Shown here: piece after piece, positions 57,501-63,899 of the stretch
How positions within the stretch are numbered: the stretch's first letter is position 1
How the letters are laid out: every line of letters starts with the position of its first letter
DNA from: Paenibacillus sp. FJAT-26967
GTDB taxonomy: Bacteria > Bacillota > Bacilli > Paenibacillales > NBRC-103111
Reading direction: 5' to 3'
Length of the DNA: 64,000 nt
Assembly (NCBI RefSeq): GCF_001541095.1
Contig: NZ_LMXH01000001.1
Location: 2,109,382 to 2,173,381 of the forward strand
Position numbers and translations under genes: made by a program
Notes under the pieces: model-generated
The model's database searches: none
Told to the model about the DNA's origin: nothing
What the model saw: the letters and a program-made list of their open reading frames with translations, nothing else

Positions 57501-58068
57501 CATTCTGGAGGAGTCCGGTCGCAGCGTGCGTTTCCGGCTTGCGGTCAAGGATATCCCAGATTCTATCCAGCATATTGAGATCTTTAACGAACCTCTGCCA
57601 GCCTCAGCAGAGCCTCAGCCTCAGCTCTCAGGCAGAGAAATTCAAGGAGAGGCCGGCAACGCTGAGGGAATGGTACGGGGTTTAGAAGAGGCGGACTGGG
57701 AAGTGGCCGTCAGTGGTGATAATCAGCAGCATCGCCATCAACTGCTTCCGCTGCAGTATTCTAACGGACCCAGACTGCTTCGGATTCCGGTGCGGGAGAT
57801 AGAAGAGAGTGCGGCTCAAAGAGCTCCGTACCGGGCTCCGTCCAACGAGACAGAGGCAGCTTTAGTGCAGATTTGGGAACGGGTGCTCGGGATCGGCGGC
57901 ATCGGAATAGATGACGATTTTTTCCGGCTAGGCGGAACGTCCCTTCATGCTGTCCGGGTTGAAGTCGAAATGGAGAAGCAAGGTTTATCGGCGGAAGGAC
58001 AGCAATTATTCAAATATCGGACGATTCATCAATTAAGTCCGTTTATTCGAATCTCCGTGATGGAATGA
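51580..58068 (+). CDS. Terminal PKS module 4 with extra tail, KS-AT-T-C*-FkbH-T
   Basis: A 2162-residue protein whose ATG overlaps the previous stop (ATGA). Domains: KS (TACSTS near 186, EAHGTGT, NIGHLNNAAG), AT (GHSIGEYVAACLAG near 629, TSHAFHSAMMEP, malonyl), T (IGGHSLKATS near 964), a full-length C domain (1010-1440), an FkbH region (about 1470-2020) and a final T (LGGTSLHAV, Ser2121). The C motif reads H1142-N1143-IVSDG, so the second, catalytic His of HHxxxDG is Asn. The FkbH region has its HAD motif intact (D1661-C-D1663-NT, LVSKNNEADVW, FIFIDDSSLE) and a GNAT-like end. No thioesterase or KR. Known isocoumarin lines stop after the fourth malonyl unit; this tail is unexplained, and glyceryl loading onto Ser2121 is the likeliest activity. 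Confidence 0.92.
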   Translation: MSISNGSDYNGSEIAVIGMSGRFPGAKNLREYWNNLCSGKESISFFSDEELLEEGIDVSAVSHPNYVKAKGVLDDLEYFDPEFFDYTPREAELMDPQFRLMHECSWEALEQAGYDPRTYRGSIGLYAGAAFNSNWFMRAFKGLGTAEESATLETAMLNLRDYMATLVSYKLNMKGPSFTVQTACSTSLVAIHLACQSLLSGECSMALAGGVSIQLPKKAGYFYQEGMINSPDGHCRAFDEKGAGTVFGEGAGIVVLKPLEDALADGDHIYAVIKGSAINNDGSRKVGYTAPSTSGQASVIRAAHHIAEVEPESISYIEAHGTGTTLGDPIEIEALKTAFQTDKKRYCGIGSVKSNIGHLNNAAGVAGFIKTVLALAHKQLPPTLHYERPNPKIDFENSPFYVNDRLKDWSNDSFPLRAGISSFGIGGTNAHIVLEEAPPASASSTGRSAQLISLSAKTEVSLDKLTERIALHLQENPGVCLADLAYTLHEGRAAFPHRRTLVCGSANEAAMLLAQPGSSDVQSGFAAADAPPVVFMFSGQGSQYTGMGRELYEQEPVFREEADRCFELLPDEIRHEAKRVLYPSADDPDTSLINRTDIAQPVLFTVEYALAKLMMKWGVQPQAMIGHSIGEYVAACLAGVFSLEDAVRLVTLRGRLMQSLPSGLMLSVPLTEQEILPLLSGGISLAAVNAPSMCVVSGPSEAVESLASSLEKKGIECRGLHTSHAFHSAMMEPILEPYEREVGKLVLNAPQLPFISNVTGTWIRDEQAIDPVYWAQHLRGTVRFSDGLSTLLAEMDAVFVEVGGGNALTAFAKSHNEFSKSSAKGNKELLIVNLIRHPKQNTSDIAHLLLQVGRLWNAGLKINWTRFYGDGKRNRIPLPTYPFDRRRYWLDEEGIRIVHTDSPGENAGQSPVTERNDRKEAPKELSEPSNPLEETLAGIWRNLFGLEDIGIHEDFFEIGGHSLKATSLVTKIHKELDVELTLSDIFNMPTISALARHIGQMAKNKYLAIEPAESKPYYRLSSAQKRTFLIHQQIGSVTTYNMPMALWVHGKAEADRFEQAFIKLIHRHENMRTSFHMVDGEPVQRIHENFVFTVERLDADEEDLKKIMRKFIRPFDLGQAPLIRALFVRIEPEKHVLFMDMHNIVSDGASMNVFIKEFSDLYAGKDLPPLRIQYKDFAEWQHLLLSGDVIRKQEEYWMNQFRHNIPVLNMPYDFERPEFQSFVGRAHKINISKETADRLNALAKSQNVTINVLLFHLYTIVLHQYTGQHDLTVGSLVAGRRHADVEPLIGMFTNFLPIRVRFQDRISLLDQLLVLNDTMMNAYENQDFPFDRMVEKLSAKLPRGRNPLFDTMMIFHNEFDGNTVLTAEGLTFENFEITKGISKLDFKLDIGYADDGGLLCVMQYNTALFAEATMAGLMGHFTDLIELALDNPAIELREVRLLTDEQEAEAAAKRSSSLPERVLNVTAVSTFTADPIRPYVSWWGEQFGARIDILFAPYQQVFQELLSPDSSFSYEEAAGLLLIRFEDWLRDDRSSEAEQIKKLERALADLLQALSAGQRSNPLFAGVFPVSTSLEVSPVMESYLEELGNRWKRELKRLDHVYVIDFRELGATFGIEHVHDSTADQAAHMPFTPEFYAAIGTLTARRLLAWQGHPFKVIAVDCDNTLWRGVCGEDGAAGVAASDSYRAFQRYLLGKQQEGMLLVLVSKNNEADVWDVLDNHPDMLLKKEHFAGTRINWSSKSENLLSLAEELQLGLDSFIFIDDSSLECSEVQLNCPEVLTFQLPEERQIPAFLEHVWATDRLLVTEEDKRRTEMYASERKRRQVKSSASSLQAFLDELELRMGIYEAADEQLPRIAQLMQRTNQFTLNASIPAGRKLEAIRAEQDTKCWAIEASDRFGHYGLSGAVITRCEKDIVHLEVFLLSCRILGRGIESAVISSLKAYCLERKAEYIEAVCTITGKNEPLLDFLRKGSWSILEESGRSVRFRLAVKDIPDSIQHIEIFNEPLPASAEPQPQLSGREIQGEAGNAEGMVRGLEEADWEVAVSGDNQQHRHQLLPLQYSNGPRLLRIPVREIEESAAQRAPYRAPSNETEAALVQIWERVLGIGGIGIDDDFFRLGGTSLHAVRVEVEMEKQGLSAEGQQLFKYRTIHQLSPFIRISVME

Positions 58069-58086
58069 CACAAGGCAATTTTATAG

Positions 58087-58142
58087 AAGCAAGGCATCTA
58101 GAGACAAGGGCTATCTCCTGTCTTAGGATGCCTTGCTTTTTT
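58087..58142 (+). terminator. Strong terminator closing the NRPS/PKS operon
   Basis: AAGCAAGGCATC pairs perfectly with GATGCCTTGCTT, with an inner AGACA/TGTCT stem and six T residues (58137-58142), 19 bases after the last PKS stop. It separates the main operon from the bpsA-like unit. Confidence 0.85.
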
Positions 58143-58161
58143 ATGGTAAATATAGGATAAT
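58133..58161 (+). promoter_or_regulatory. Candidate promoter of the second unit, overlapping the terminator
   Basis: TTGCTT (58133-58138), a 17-base gap and GATAAT (58156-58161) resemble a SigA promoter (3/6 and 5/6 matches). Its -35 box lies in the terminator stem. It is weak evidence, but some promoter is needed here for 58246-61175. Confidence 0.3.
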
Positions 58162-58245
58162 GGTTGCGCTTGTTGGTAATCCATTAATATACAATTGTGC
58201 ATTACGCTGGATAATATATTCGTTAAAGGAGTTGATGGTAAATAT

Positions 58246-59415
58246 ATGAATAAGGAACTGATAGATTATGTTTATTCCCAAGTGTCAATTAAGGACGGAA
58301 AAAAAGTAATTGAGAATGTTTTATTGGATATTTATTTTAAACCGGGTATTTCCACCAAAGATATTGCCCGAAAAACGCTGCTGCCCCTGCCTCTTGTATC
58401 CGCTATTAAGAAAGAATTAATCAAGGTGGGCCTCATTGAGCAAAAACGGGGAGTTAACTGCACCGCAAGAGGAAACCGGTTTGTCGAACAAACGATGGGA
58501 TTCGGTCATCTGGACCATGACCTGTATCAGCGCCTGAAGTACGAGCAGTGGCAGCCTGAAGAGCTGAAGGACATGATGGCCAAGCTCGAGAGCGTCTTTG
58601 AGGGACGGCCTCAGGTCGATGTTACCATTGACCAGTCACGCTGTACTCTGGCTACGAGCATGAATCGGGCTGTTCTGGCGCTTCGTCACGAGGCTCTAAT
58701 CGGCAGGGATATCGTTTGTCTGGGGGACGATGATCTCGTCAGTGTGTCGCTGGCTTTCTTGCTGAAGCAGCTTTACCGTAATGATGCCTCCAAGTCGAAC
58801 ACCCGCATCCATGTATTCGAAATTGACAAACGCATTACCAGCTACGTGAACTATCTGGCGGAAACCGAAGATTTGCCGATCGTATGTTACGAAATGGATT
58901 TTCGCGAACAGCTCCCGTCTGAATTCTTGCACCGCTTTGATTGCGTGTTCACCGATCCCCCTTATACACAGCAGGGGATGTCGTTATTCGTCTCCCGCGG
59001 AATCCAATTGCTGAAACGGGATGTAGGACTGCCTATCTTCCTGTCGTTCGCTCATAAATCACCTGATTTCACCTTGGCGATGCAGCGCGAGTTTGCCAAT
59101 ATGGGTTTGTTCGTGACGAGTGTTTTGCCTCGCTTCAATGAATATATCGGGGCGGAAATTATTGGTAACACCAGCCAGATGATTGTGTTACAATCTACTG
59201 AAGAGACGCATGAAAGCATTGAGCGTGAATACAGGCAAGCGCTGTATACCGGCGAGGTCAAACGTACGATTCGTTTATACGAGTGCAAACGTTGTAACCG
59301 CGTGACCGAAGTAGGCTTCCAAATGCAGTGGCAGACGATCGAGCAGTTGAAAAAAGAAGGCTGCCCGGGCTGCCGTTACGAAACTTTCGAGCTCATTCAA
59401 AAAAAGAACGCATAA
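58246..59415 (+). CDS. BpsA-like aminopropyltransferase (branched-polyamine synthase family)
   Basis: A 389-residue protein with the plan of N4-bis(aminopropyl)spermidine synthase BpsA (DUF43 family), which moves aminopropyl groups from decarboxylated S-adenosylmethionine to the internal nitrogen of spermidine. Residues 1-80 form a winged-helix-like domain (STKDIARKTLLPLPLVSAIKK type). The Rossmann-like catalytic part has the acidic motif CLGDDDLVSVSLAF and FDCVFTDPPYTQQG, the two BpsA hallmarks. The C-terminus adds a Cys-x2-Cys...Cys-x2-Cys zinc ribbon (YECKRCN, GCPGCRY). BpsA is mostly known from thermophiles, so its place beside a secondary-metabolite operon suggests a tailoring use on a polyamine or on the product. 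AAAGGAG is 14 bases ahead of ATG 58246; a TTG at 58195 is an alternative. Confidence 0.8.
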   Translation: MNKELIDYVYSQVSIKDGKKVIENVLLDIYFKPGISTKDIARKTLLPLPLVSAIKKELIKVGLIEQKRGVNCTARGNRFVEQTMGFGHLDHDLYQRLKYEQWQPEELKDMMAKLESVFEGRPQVDVTIDQSRCTLATSMNRAVLALRHEALIGRDIVCLGDDDLVSVSLAFLLKQLYRNDASKSNTRIHVFEIDKRITSYVNYLAETEDLPIVCYEMDFREQLPSEFLHRFDCVFTDPPYTQQGMSLFVSRGIQLLKRDVGLPIFLSFAHKSPDFTLAMQREFANMGLFVTSVLPRFNEYIGAEIIGNTSQMIVLQSTEETHESIEREYRQALYTGEVKRTIRLYECKRCNRVTEVGFQMQWQTIEQLKKEGCPGCRYETFELIQKKNA

Positions 59416-59440
59416 GAACGCAGATTGGAGTTACAGCACG

Positions 59441-59899
59441 ATGCCGATTAGAGAAATCGAGCCCAAGGATATCGCGACTATTACAATATTTGAAACAGAA
59501 ATCTCCACGATTTCATTCGGAGAAGATGCGATTACCGATCCTCAATTTCATACAAAAAAACTGGAAAAGGCGCTTCGTTATGAGAGGGAAGGAATGCTTG
59601 TTCTCGAAGTGGACGGGGAGATTTCAGGCTGGATGTGGATAACCCCGCGTAAAAACTCGGTTACCAAGGAGACGTACGCGAATTTTAAAAGTTTTTATAT
59701 TGCTGAATCCTGCCGGGGCACCGCTTATGTCGATGAACTTTTCGAGGCGGGAATGAACTACTGCAAAAGCGAGGAAGTTACGCAGATCGTCGGTAAGGTG
59801 CATGTGAGCAATTTGCCGATGCGGCTCCTCTATAAGAAATACGGCTTCAAGCCGACACATTTGACGATGGAGCTATTCCCCGATGGACCCCATGATTAA
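59441..59899 (+). CDS. GNAT family N-acetyltransferase
   Basis: A 152-residue GNAT protein: central strands MLVLEVDGEISGWMWI, the acetyl-CoA region FKSFYIAESCRGTAYVDELFEAG and the C-terminal VSNLPMRLLYKKYGFK. In related pathways acetyltransferases protect the producer (ZmaR in zwittermicin, EdeQ in edeine) or tailor amines, and the same may hold here for the free amine left after cap removal or for a polyamine group. It lies 25 bases after the BpsA-like gene and overlaps the next fkbH gene by 17 bases, so it is in the same transcription unit. Confidence 0.82.
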   Translation: MPIREIEPKDIATITIFETEISTISFGEDAITDPQFHTKKLEKALRYEREGMLVLEVDGEISGWMWITPRKNSVTKETYANFKSFYIAESCRGTAYVDELFEAGMNYCKSEEVTQIVGKVHVSNLPMRLLYKKYGFKPTHLTMELFPDGPHD

Positions 59900-60917
59900 A
59901 TGCCTGGTGTGGGATTTAGACGATACATTATGGCAGGGTACGCTCCAGGAAGATGAAGCGGGAATTAAACTGCTGCCGGGGATCACGAGCGTACTCCATA
60001 CATTGGACCGGCGCGGAATTATCCAGAGTATAGCCAGCCGCAACAACTGGGAGCATGTGAAGAGCAAACTGGAGGAGCTGGGCGTCGGTCAATATTTCTT
60101 GTACCCTCAGTGCCATTTTGATTCTAAAACGCTCAGTATGGAGCGGATATCCAAGGAACTCAACATCGGATTGGATTCATTGGCCTTTATTGACAATGAC
60201 CCGTTCGAACGGTTTGAAATAAATTATTATGTTCCTCAGGTGCGCACTTATGACGCCCGTGAATACCGGGATTTGCCTGAGTATCCCGAGTTTCAGGCCG
60301 GTCATGTGACGGAGGAATCGGAGAAGCGGCGTCAATATATGCAGGCGCGATTTCGGAGAGAAGAAGCCAGAAAAGAATACAAGGGAACCCGTGAGCAATT
60401 TTTAAGGGAATGCGGGATGAAACTGCAGATCCGATTAGCGCAGGAGGAAGATTACCCCCGCGTTGTTGAATTGTCCCACCGTACAAATCAGATGAACAGT
60501 CTGTTGGAAAGAATTGATCTGCCGTTCGTCGATTCCTATTGCAATCAGGCCGGTCACTATTTGTATGTGGCCAAGCTCGAGGACCGGTTCGGTGCGCACG
60601 GCCTTATCGGGACCTGTTTTGTGAATACCGCTGATGAGGAAGTTGATATTTCTCTCTTTTGTATTTCTTGCCGGATCGAAGGACGTGGCATCGCTTCGGC
60701 GTTTTTGTATACGGTTCTAGAACGGTTGGGACAACAGCTGCCGACGGCGGAAACTGTAAGGTGCCGGTTGGTGCGCAAACAGCGGAATTTACCCGCCAGA
60801 CTGTTATTGGAAATGCTGGGCTTCAAGAAATCCGTTTCGGATGACTTGGAATCCATCTACATACTGCAATTGCCGCTTCCGCACAAAGCATTTAATTGGC
60901 TAGAGATTGGAGAATGA
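59883..60917 (+). CDS. Second standalone FkbH-like glyceryl transferase/phosphatase
   Basis: A 344-residue FkbH paralogue of the one at 24650: HAD motif DLDDT (LVWDLDDTLWQG), SIASRNN, LAFIDNDPFERFEI and the GNAT-like end ISLFCISCRIEGRGIASAFL. It is followed three bases later by its own ACP gene, but here there is no hydroxyacyl- or acyl-CoA dehydrogenase. The pair should therefore stop at glyceryl-ACP unless it borrows the enzymes of the first cassette. Another in-frame ATG (59892) is possible. It overlaps the GNAT gene. Confidence 0.88.
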   Translation: MDPMIKCLVWDLDDTLWQGTLQEDEAGIKLLPGITSVLHTLDRRGIIQSIASRNNWEHVKSKLEELGVGQYFLYPQCHFDSKTLSMERISKELNIGLDSLAFIDNDPFERFEINYYVPQVRTYDAREYRDLPEYPEFQAGHVTEESEKRRQYMQARFRREEARKEYKGTREQFLRECGMKLQIRLAQEEDYPRVVELSHRTNQMNSLLERIDLPFVDSYCNQAGHYLYVAKLEDRFGAHGLIGTCFVNTADEEVDISLFCISCRIEGRGIASAFLYTVLERLGQQLPTAETVRCRLVRKQRNLPARLLLEMLGFKKSVSDDLESIYILQLPLPHKAFNWLEIGE

Positions 60918-60920
60918 ACA

Positions 60921-61175
60921 ATGAACCGTGATACGATCCAGCAAGAGATTGCGGACATTATTAAGGAAATGTTTCATATGTCAATGGTTGATAAGGATAC
61001 CGTCTTAATCGGCGCTGCCGGAGTACTGGATTCTATGACGGTAATCAGATTGCTTGCGGAGTTGGAGAAACGGTTCGACTTTACGATGGACGAGGATGAT
61101 ATGACTTTGGATTCCATCAGCAGCGTCAGGCATCTGACGGACTGGGTGATCCAGAGCAAACAGGGAAATCTATGA
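60921..61175 (+). CDS. Second discrete acyl carrier protein
   Basis: An 84-residue acidic carrier protein with the phosphopantetheine site in GVLDSMTVIRLL. It immediately follows the second FkbH gene, the probable loader. It is the last gene of the 58246-61175 unit and is followed by a terminator. Confidence 0.9.
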   Translation: MNRDTIQQEIADIIKEMFHMSMVDKDTVLIGAAGVLDSMTVIRLLAELEKRFDFTMDEDDMTLDSISSVRHLTDWVIQSKQGNL

Positions 61176-61208
61176 ATTGCAGCAGGCACCAGACGTCAAG
61201 ATACTGAG

Positions 61209-61255
61209 ATACCATGTCCAAGCGGGAAATTTCCTGCAAAGGTCATGGTATTTTT
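61209..61255 (+). terminator. Terminator of the bpsA-like/fkbH/acp unit
   Basis: ATACCATG and CATGGTAT pair perfectly at the base of a long hairpin, with CC/GG pairing inside after one mismatch, and a run of five T residues follows (61251-61255). Confidence 0.75.
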
Positions 61256-61540
61256 GTATTGCAAGGAATAGGCGGCAGAATAATTTACAGTTCAATTTGT
61301 AGAGTGGATACTATTTAGTAGAGTTCATTATAAACAAGATTTACCTTCTTACCATAATATTTACATGTTATAATTATATTTATCTCATACAATTTGTGGA
61401 AAATTCTTATTACAAACTTGTATGCGGTGAAAGAGGAAGGATCTCAAATTTAGTTGTCTTTTTCATCTTACATGGCAGGCATCAGAGAACAGATTCGCGT
61501 TGTACAAAGAAAAACTTTGAACTACGGGAGGAATGTAAAC
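61256..61540. other. AT-rich intergenic region upstream of the amidohydrolase gene
   Basis: No gene is visible. TATAAT occurs at 61369-61374, but at 17 bases upstream there is only a poor -35 (TTCTTA). The last 20 bases hold GGGAGGA, the ribosome site of the next gene. The independent terminator before and this gap suggest that the next gene has its own promoter. Confidence 0.4.
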
Positions 61541-63796
61541 ATGTCCAAAGAAGATGTGAAAACGAATGGGACCGCAGCGCAGGCGCCAAATCCAGTTACG
61601 GTTGTGGGGTATACGAATGAATTCAGCGTCCAGCCCGGTCAAGATTTGCACTTTATGATTGATACCGAAAGCCCGGTATATACGGCTAATGTTGTGCGTT
61701 TAAGCGGCGGAATGCCTGATCCGGATAACTCGACTTTTTTGCCGACGGAACCGGTGACGGCAGATTGTGCAGGTGAATACCCCGGGCGGCGGCAAATAAC
61801 AGCGCCGGGTTCCTATGCCGAGCTGCCACTGCCGGGGAATTGGATGCAGAGCGGCGAATTCTCGGCGCAGCTGTGGATTTACCCGATGGTTCCCGTATAC
61901 GACTATATCCAAACCGTCTGGTCGGCACGAACTGCAGATGGCACAGCAGGCGCTGCTCTAAAGCTGGAAAATGACGGTCGGCTGGCGTTTTCCCTTACCG
62001 GGGGATGCGGGCAATCTGTTACAGTCCGCACGGCTGTTCCGCTTAAGGAAAATATATGGTATTCCGTCGTCCTCCATTATTCTGCAAGCACACAGGCAGC
62101 CAAGCTTTGTGTCACCAGCCGGGACGGCTGGAAGGCCGATGACGGCATACAAGTCCATACCGCTGCTGCAAATCTGGATTACAGCAATGTCGCCTTAGCA
62201 CGCGTACTGCTCGCTGCGGATTCCGACCCTGCCGCTCCGGGACGAACCATTCATCATTACAATGGTAAAATCGGCAATCCCCGGTTCTGGGGAGAACTTC
62301 TAACCGAGGAGTTATTATCGGACGTGCTGCTTGGTACAGACGGGATTAGTGCTGTGCCCCTTGCGGATTATGATTTCAGCGCCAATATTGCATCTGCACA
62401 CCTTGAGGACCTGTCGGCAGGCGGCTACCACGGTACCCTGCACCAGGGGGGGACAAGGGCGGTAACCAGTCACAACTGGACCGGGGAACAGCTGGACTAC
62501 CGGCACGCACCTGAACAATACGCGGCTGTTCACTTTCATGACAACGATCTCGTCGATGCCGAGTGGGAGACCGATTTTTCCTGGCATATCCCGGATGATC
62601 TGCCGAGCGGAATATATGCGATGAAACTTGAGGCTGAAGGCAGTATAGACTATATCCCTTTCTTTGTACGTCCCGTACAAGGAACCGCAACTGCACCCGT
62701 GCTGTTCCTTGCGCCAACCAATACTTACGTGGCTTACGGGAACGAGCGGCTGTTCAAACTAGCCAAAGACTATTTGGGAGAGGACTATGTCCTTCCTTCA
62801 CAGGACGTTTATTTGGATGAACATCCGGAGCTTGGCAACTCCATCTACGACCTGCATAACGATGGCAGCGGCGTACAATTCTCCTCCCGTCTGCGACCGC
62901 TTCTGAATATCCGGCCTCACTACCGTAACTGGCGGGCTGTGCGCCACTTTTCCGCCGACTTGTACATTACGGGCTGGCTGGAGAATCGGGAACAGAGCTA
63001 TGACGTAGCTACGGACGAGGATTTGCATCATGCGGGAGTTGACCTATTGAGCCCATACAAGGTGCTGATCACGGGCAGTCATCCCGAATATTGGACGCGG
63101 CCGATGATGAAGGCTCTGGAGCAATATTTAGCGAACGGCGGGCGGGTAATGTACTTGGGAGGGAACGGATTCTACTGGGTGACGAGTCTCGATCCGGCCC
63201 GGCCGGCTTTATTGGAAGTGCGGCGCGGCAACGCCGGTTCACGCGCATCGGACTCACCTCCGGGTGAACTGTTCCACAGCACGACTGGCGAGTCCGGCGG
63301 TATCTGGCGCCATCACGGTTATGTGCCGCAGCGTCTTGTCGGTGTAGGCACTAGTGCTTTGGGAGGCGGATCCGCTGCCGGCTACCGGCGGTTAGATGAC
63401 AGCTTTAAGCCGGAAGCCGGGTTTATTTTTGACGGTATCGGCGAATACGAGATCATAGGCGATTTCGGACATGCTGCCGGAGGAGCCGCCGGCGATGAGA
63501 TCGACCGTTACGATCTGAGTTTCGGAACACCTCCGCACACACTGCGTCTGGCAACCTCGACCGGCCATGACGATAACTATCAATTCGTACATGAAGATCT
63601 GCTGCATACTGCGCCAGGTCAGGGAGGCACGGTAAATCCGCTCGTGCGGGCAGACATGACTTATTTTGATATTCATGGCGGAGGGGCTGTGTTCTCCGTA
63701 GGTTCGGTTAATTGGGCGGGCAGCCTGGGTTGGAACAATTATAACAACAATGTGGCCCGCATCAGCGACAACGTACTGAGCAAGCTGCTGCTGTAG
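61541..63796 (+). CDS. N,N-dimethylformamidase large-subunit-like amidohydrolase
   Basis: A 751-residue protein resembling the large (beta) subunit of N,N-dimethylformamidase. The N-terminal strand block VVGYTNEFSVQPGQDLHFMI is typical; a LamG/ConA-like region follows (about 90-290, containing GEFSAQLWIYPMVPV); the C-terminal domain (about 350-751) has APTNTYVAYGNERL, GSHPEYWT, GGRVMYLGGNGFYWVT and a late VGSVNWAGSLGWN. In the known enzyme this subunit carries a mononuclear iron site made of two Tyr and one Glu; Tyr in TYVAYGNE and Glu in HPEYW are the obvious candidates. The small subunit is absent. No signal peptide, so cytoplasmic. ATG 61541 follows GGGAGGA by eight bases; the longer reading from 61454 lacks a ribosome site. 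It may act on an amide in the product or be unrelated to the cluster. Confidence 0.8.
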   Translation: MSKEDVKTNGTAAQAPNPVTVVGYTNEFSVQPGQDLHFMIDTESPVYTANVVRLSGGMPDPDNSTFLPTEPVTADCAGEYPGRRQITAPGSYAELPLPGNWMQSGEFSAQLWIYPMVPVYDYIQTVWSARTADGTAGAALKLENDGRLAFSLTGGCGQSVTVRTAVPLKENIWYSVVLHYSASTQAAKLCVTSRDGWKADDGIQVHTAAANLDYSNVALARVLLAADSDPAAPGRTIHHYNGKIGNPRFWGELLTEELLSDVLLGTDGISAVPLADYDFSANIASAHLEDLSAGGYHGTLHQGGTRAVTSHNWTGEQLDYRHAPEQYAAVHFHDNDLVDAEWETDFSWHIPDDLPSGIYAMKLEAEGSIDYIPFFVRPVQGTATAPVLFLAPTNTYVAYGNERLFKLAKDYLGEDYVLPSQDVYLDEHPELGNSIYDLHNDGSGVQFSSRLRPLLNIRPHYRNWRAVRHFSADLYITGWLENREQSYDVATDEDLHHAGVDLLSPYKVLITGSHPEYWTRPMMKALEQYLANGGRVMYLGGNGFYWVTSLDPARPALLEVRRGNAGSRASDSPPGELFHSTTGESGGIWRHHGYVPQRLVGVGTSALGGGSAAGYRRLDDSFKPEAGFIFDGIGEYEIIGDFGHAAGGAAGDEIDRYDLSFGTPPHTLRLATSTGHDDNYQFVHEDLLHTAPGQGGTVNPLVRADMTYFDIHGGGAVFSVGSVNWAGSLGWNNYNNNVARISDNVLSKLLL

Positions 63797-63899
63797 TTAA
63801 CAGGACATGCACCGTCCCATTTGATAACGTGTGAAATGGGGCTCGCATGTATCCGGACAAGGCTAGGAAGTGAAGCTTGCACTAAAAAACCGAGGGAGA

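Noticed and set aside
27148..58068. Trans-AT PKS organisation
   Set aside because: Each of the five KS domains is followed by its own AT with an intact nucleophile, and there is no discrete AT gene.
39037..58068. Dehydratase, enoylreductase, methyltransferase or thioesterase domains in the PKS
   Set aside because: I found no motifs for these; the long stretches between AT and KR are the usual KR structural subdomain.
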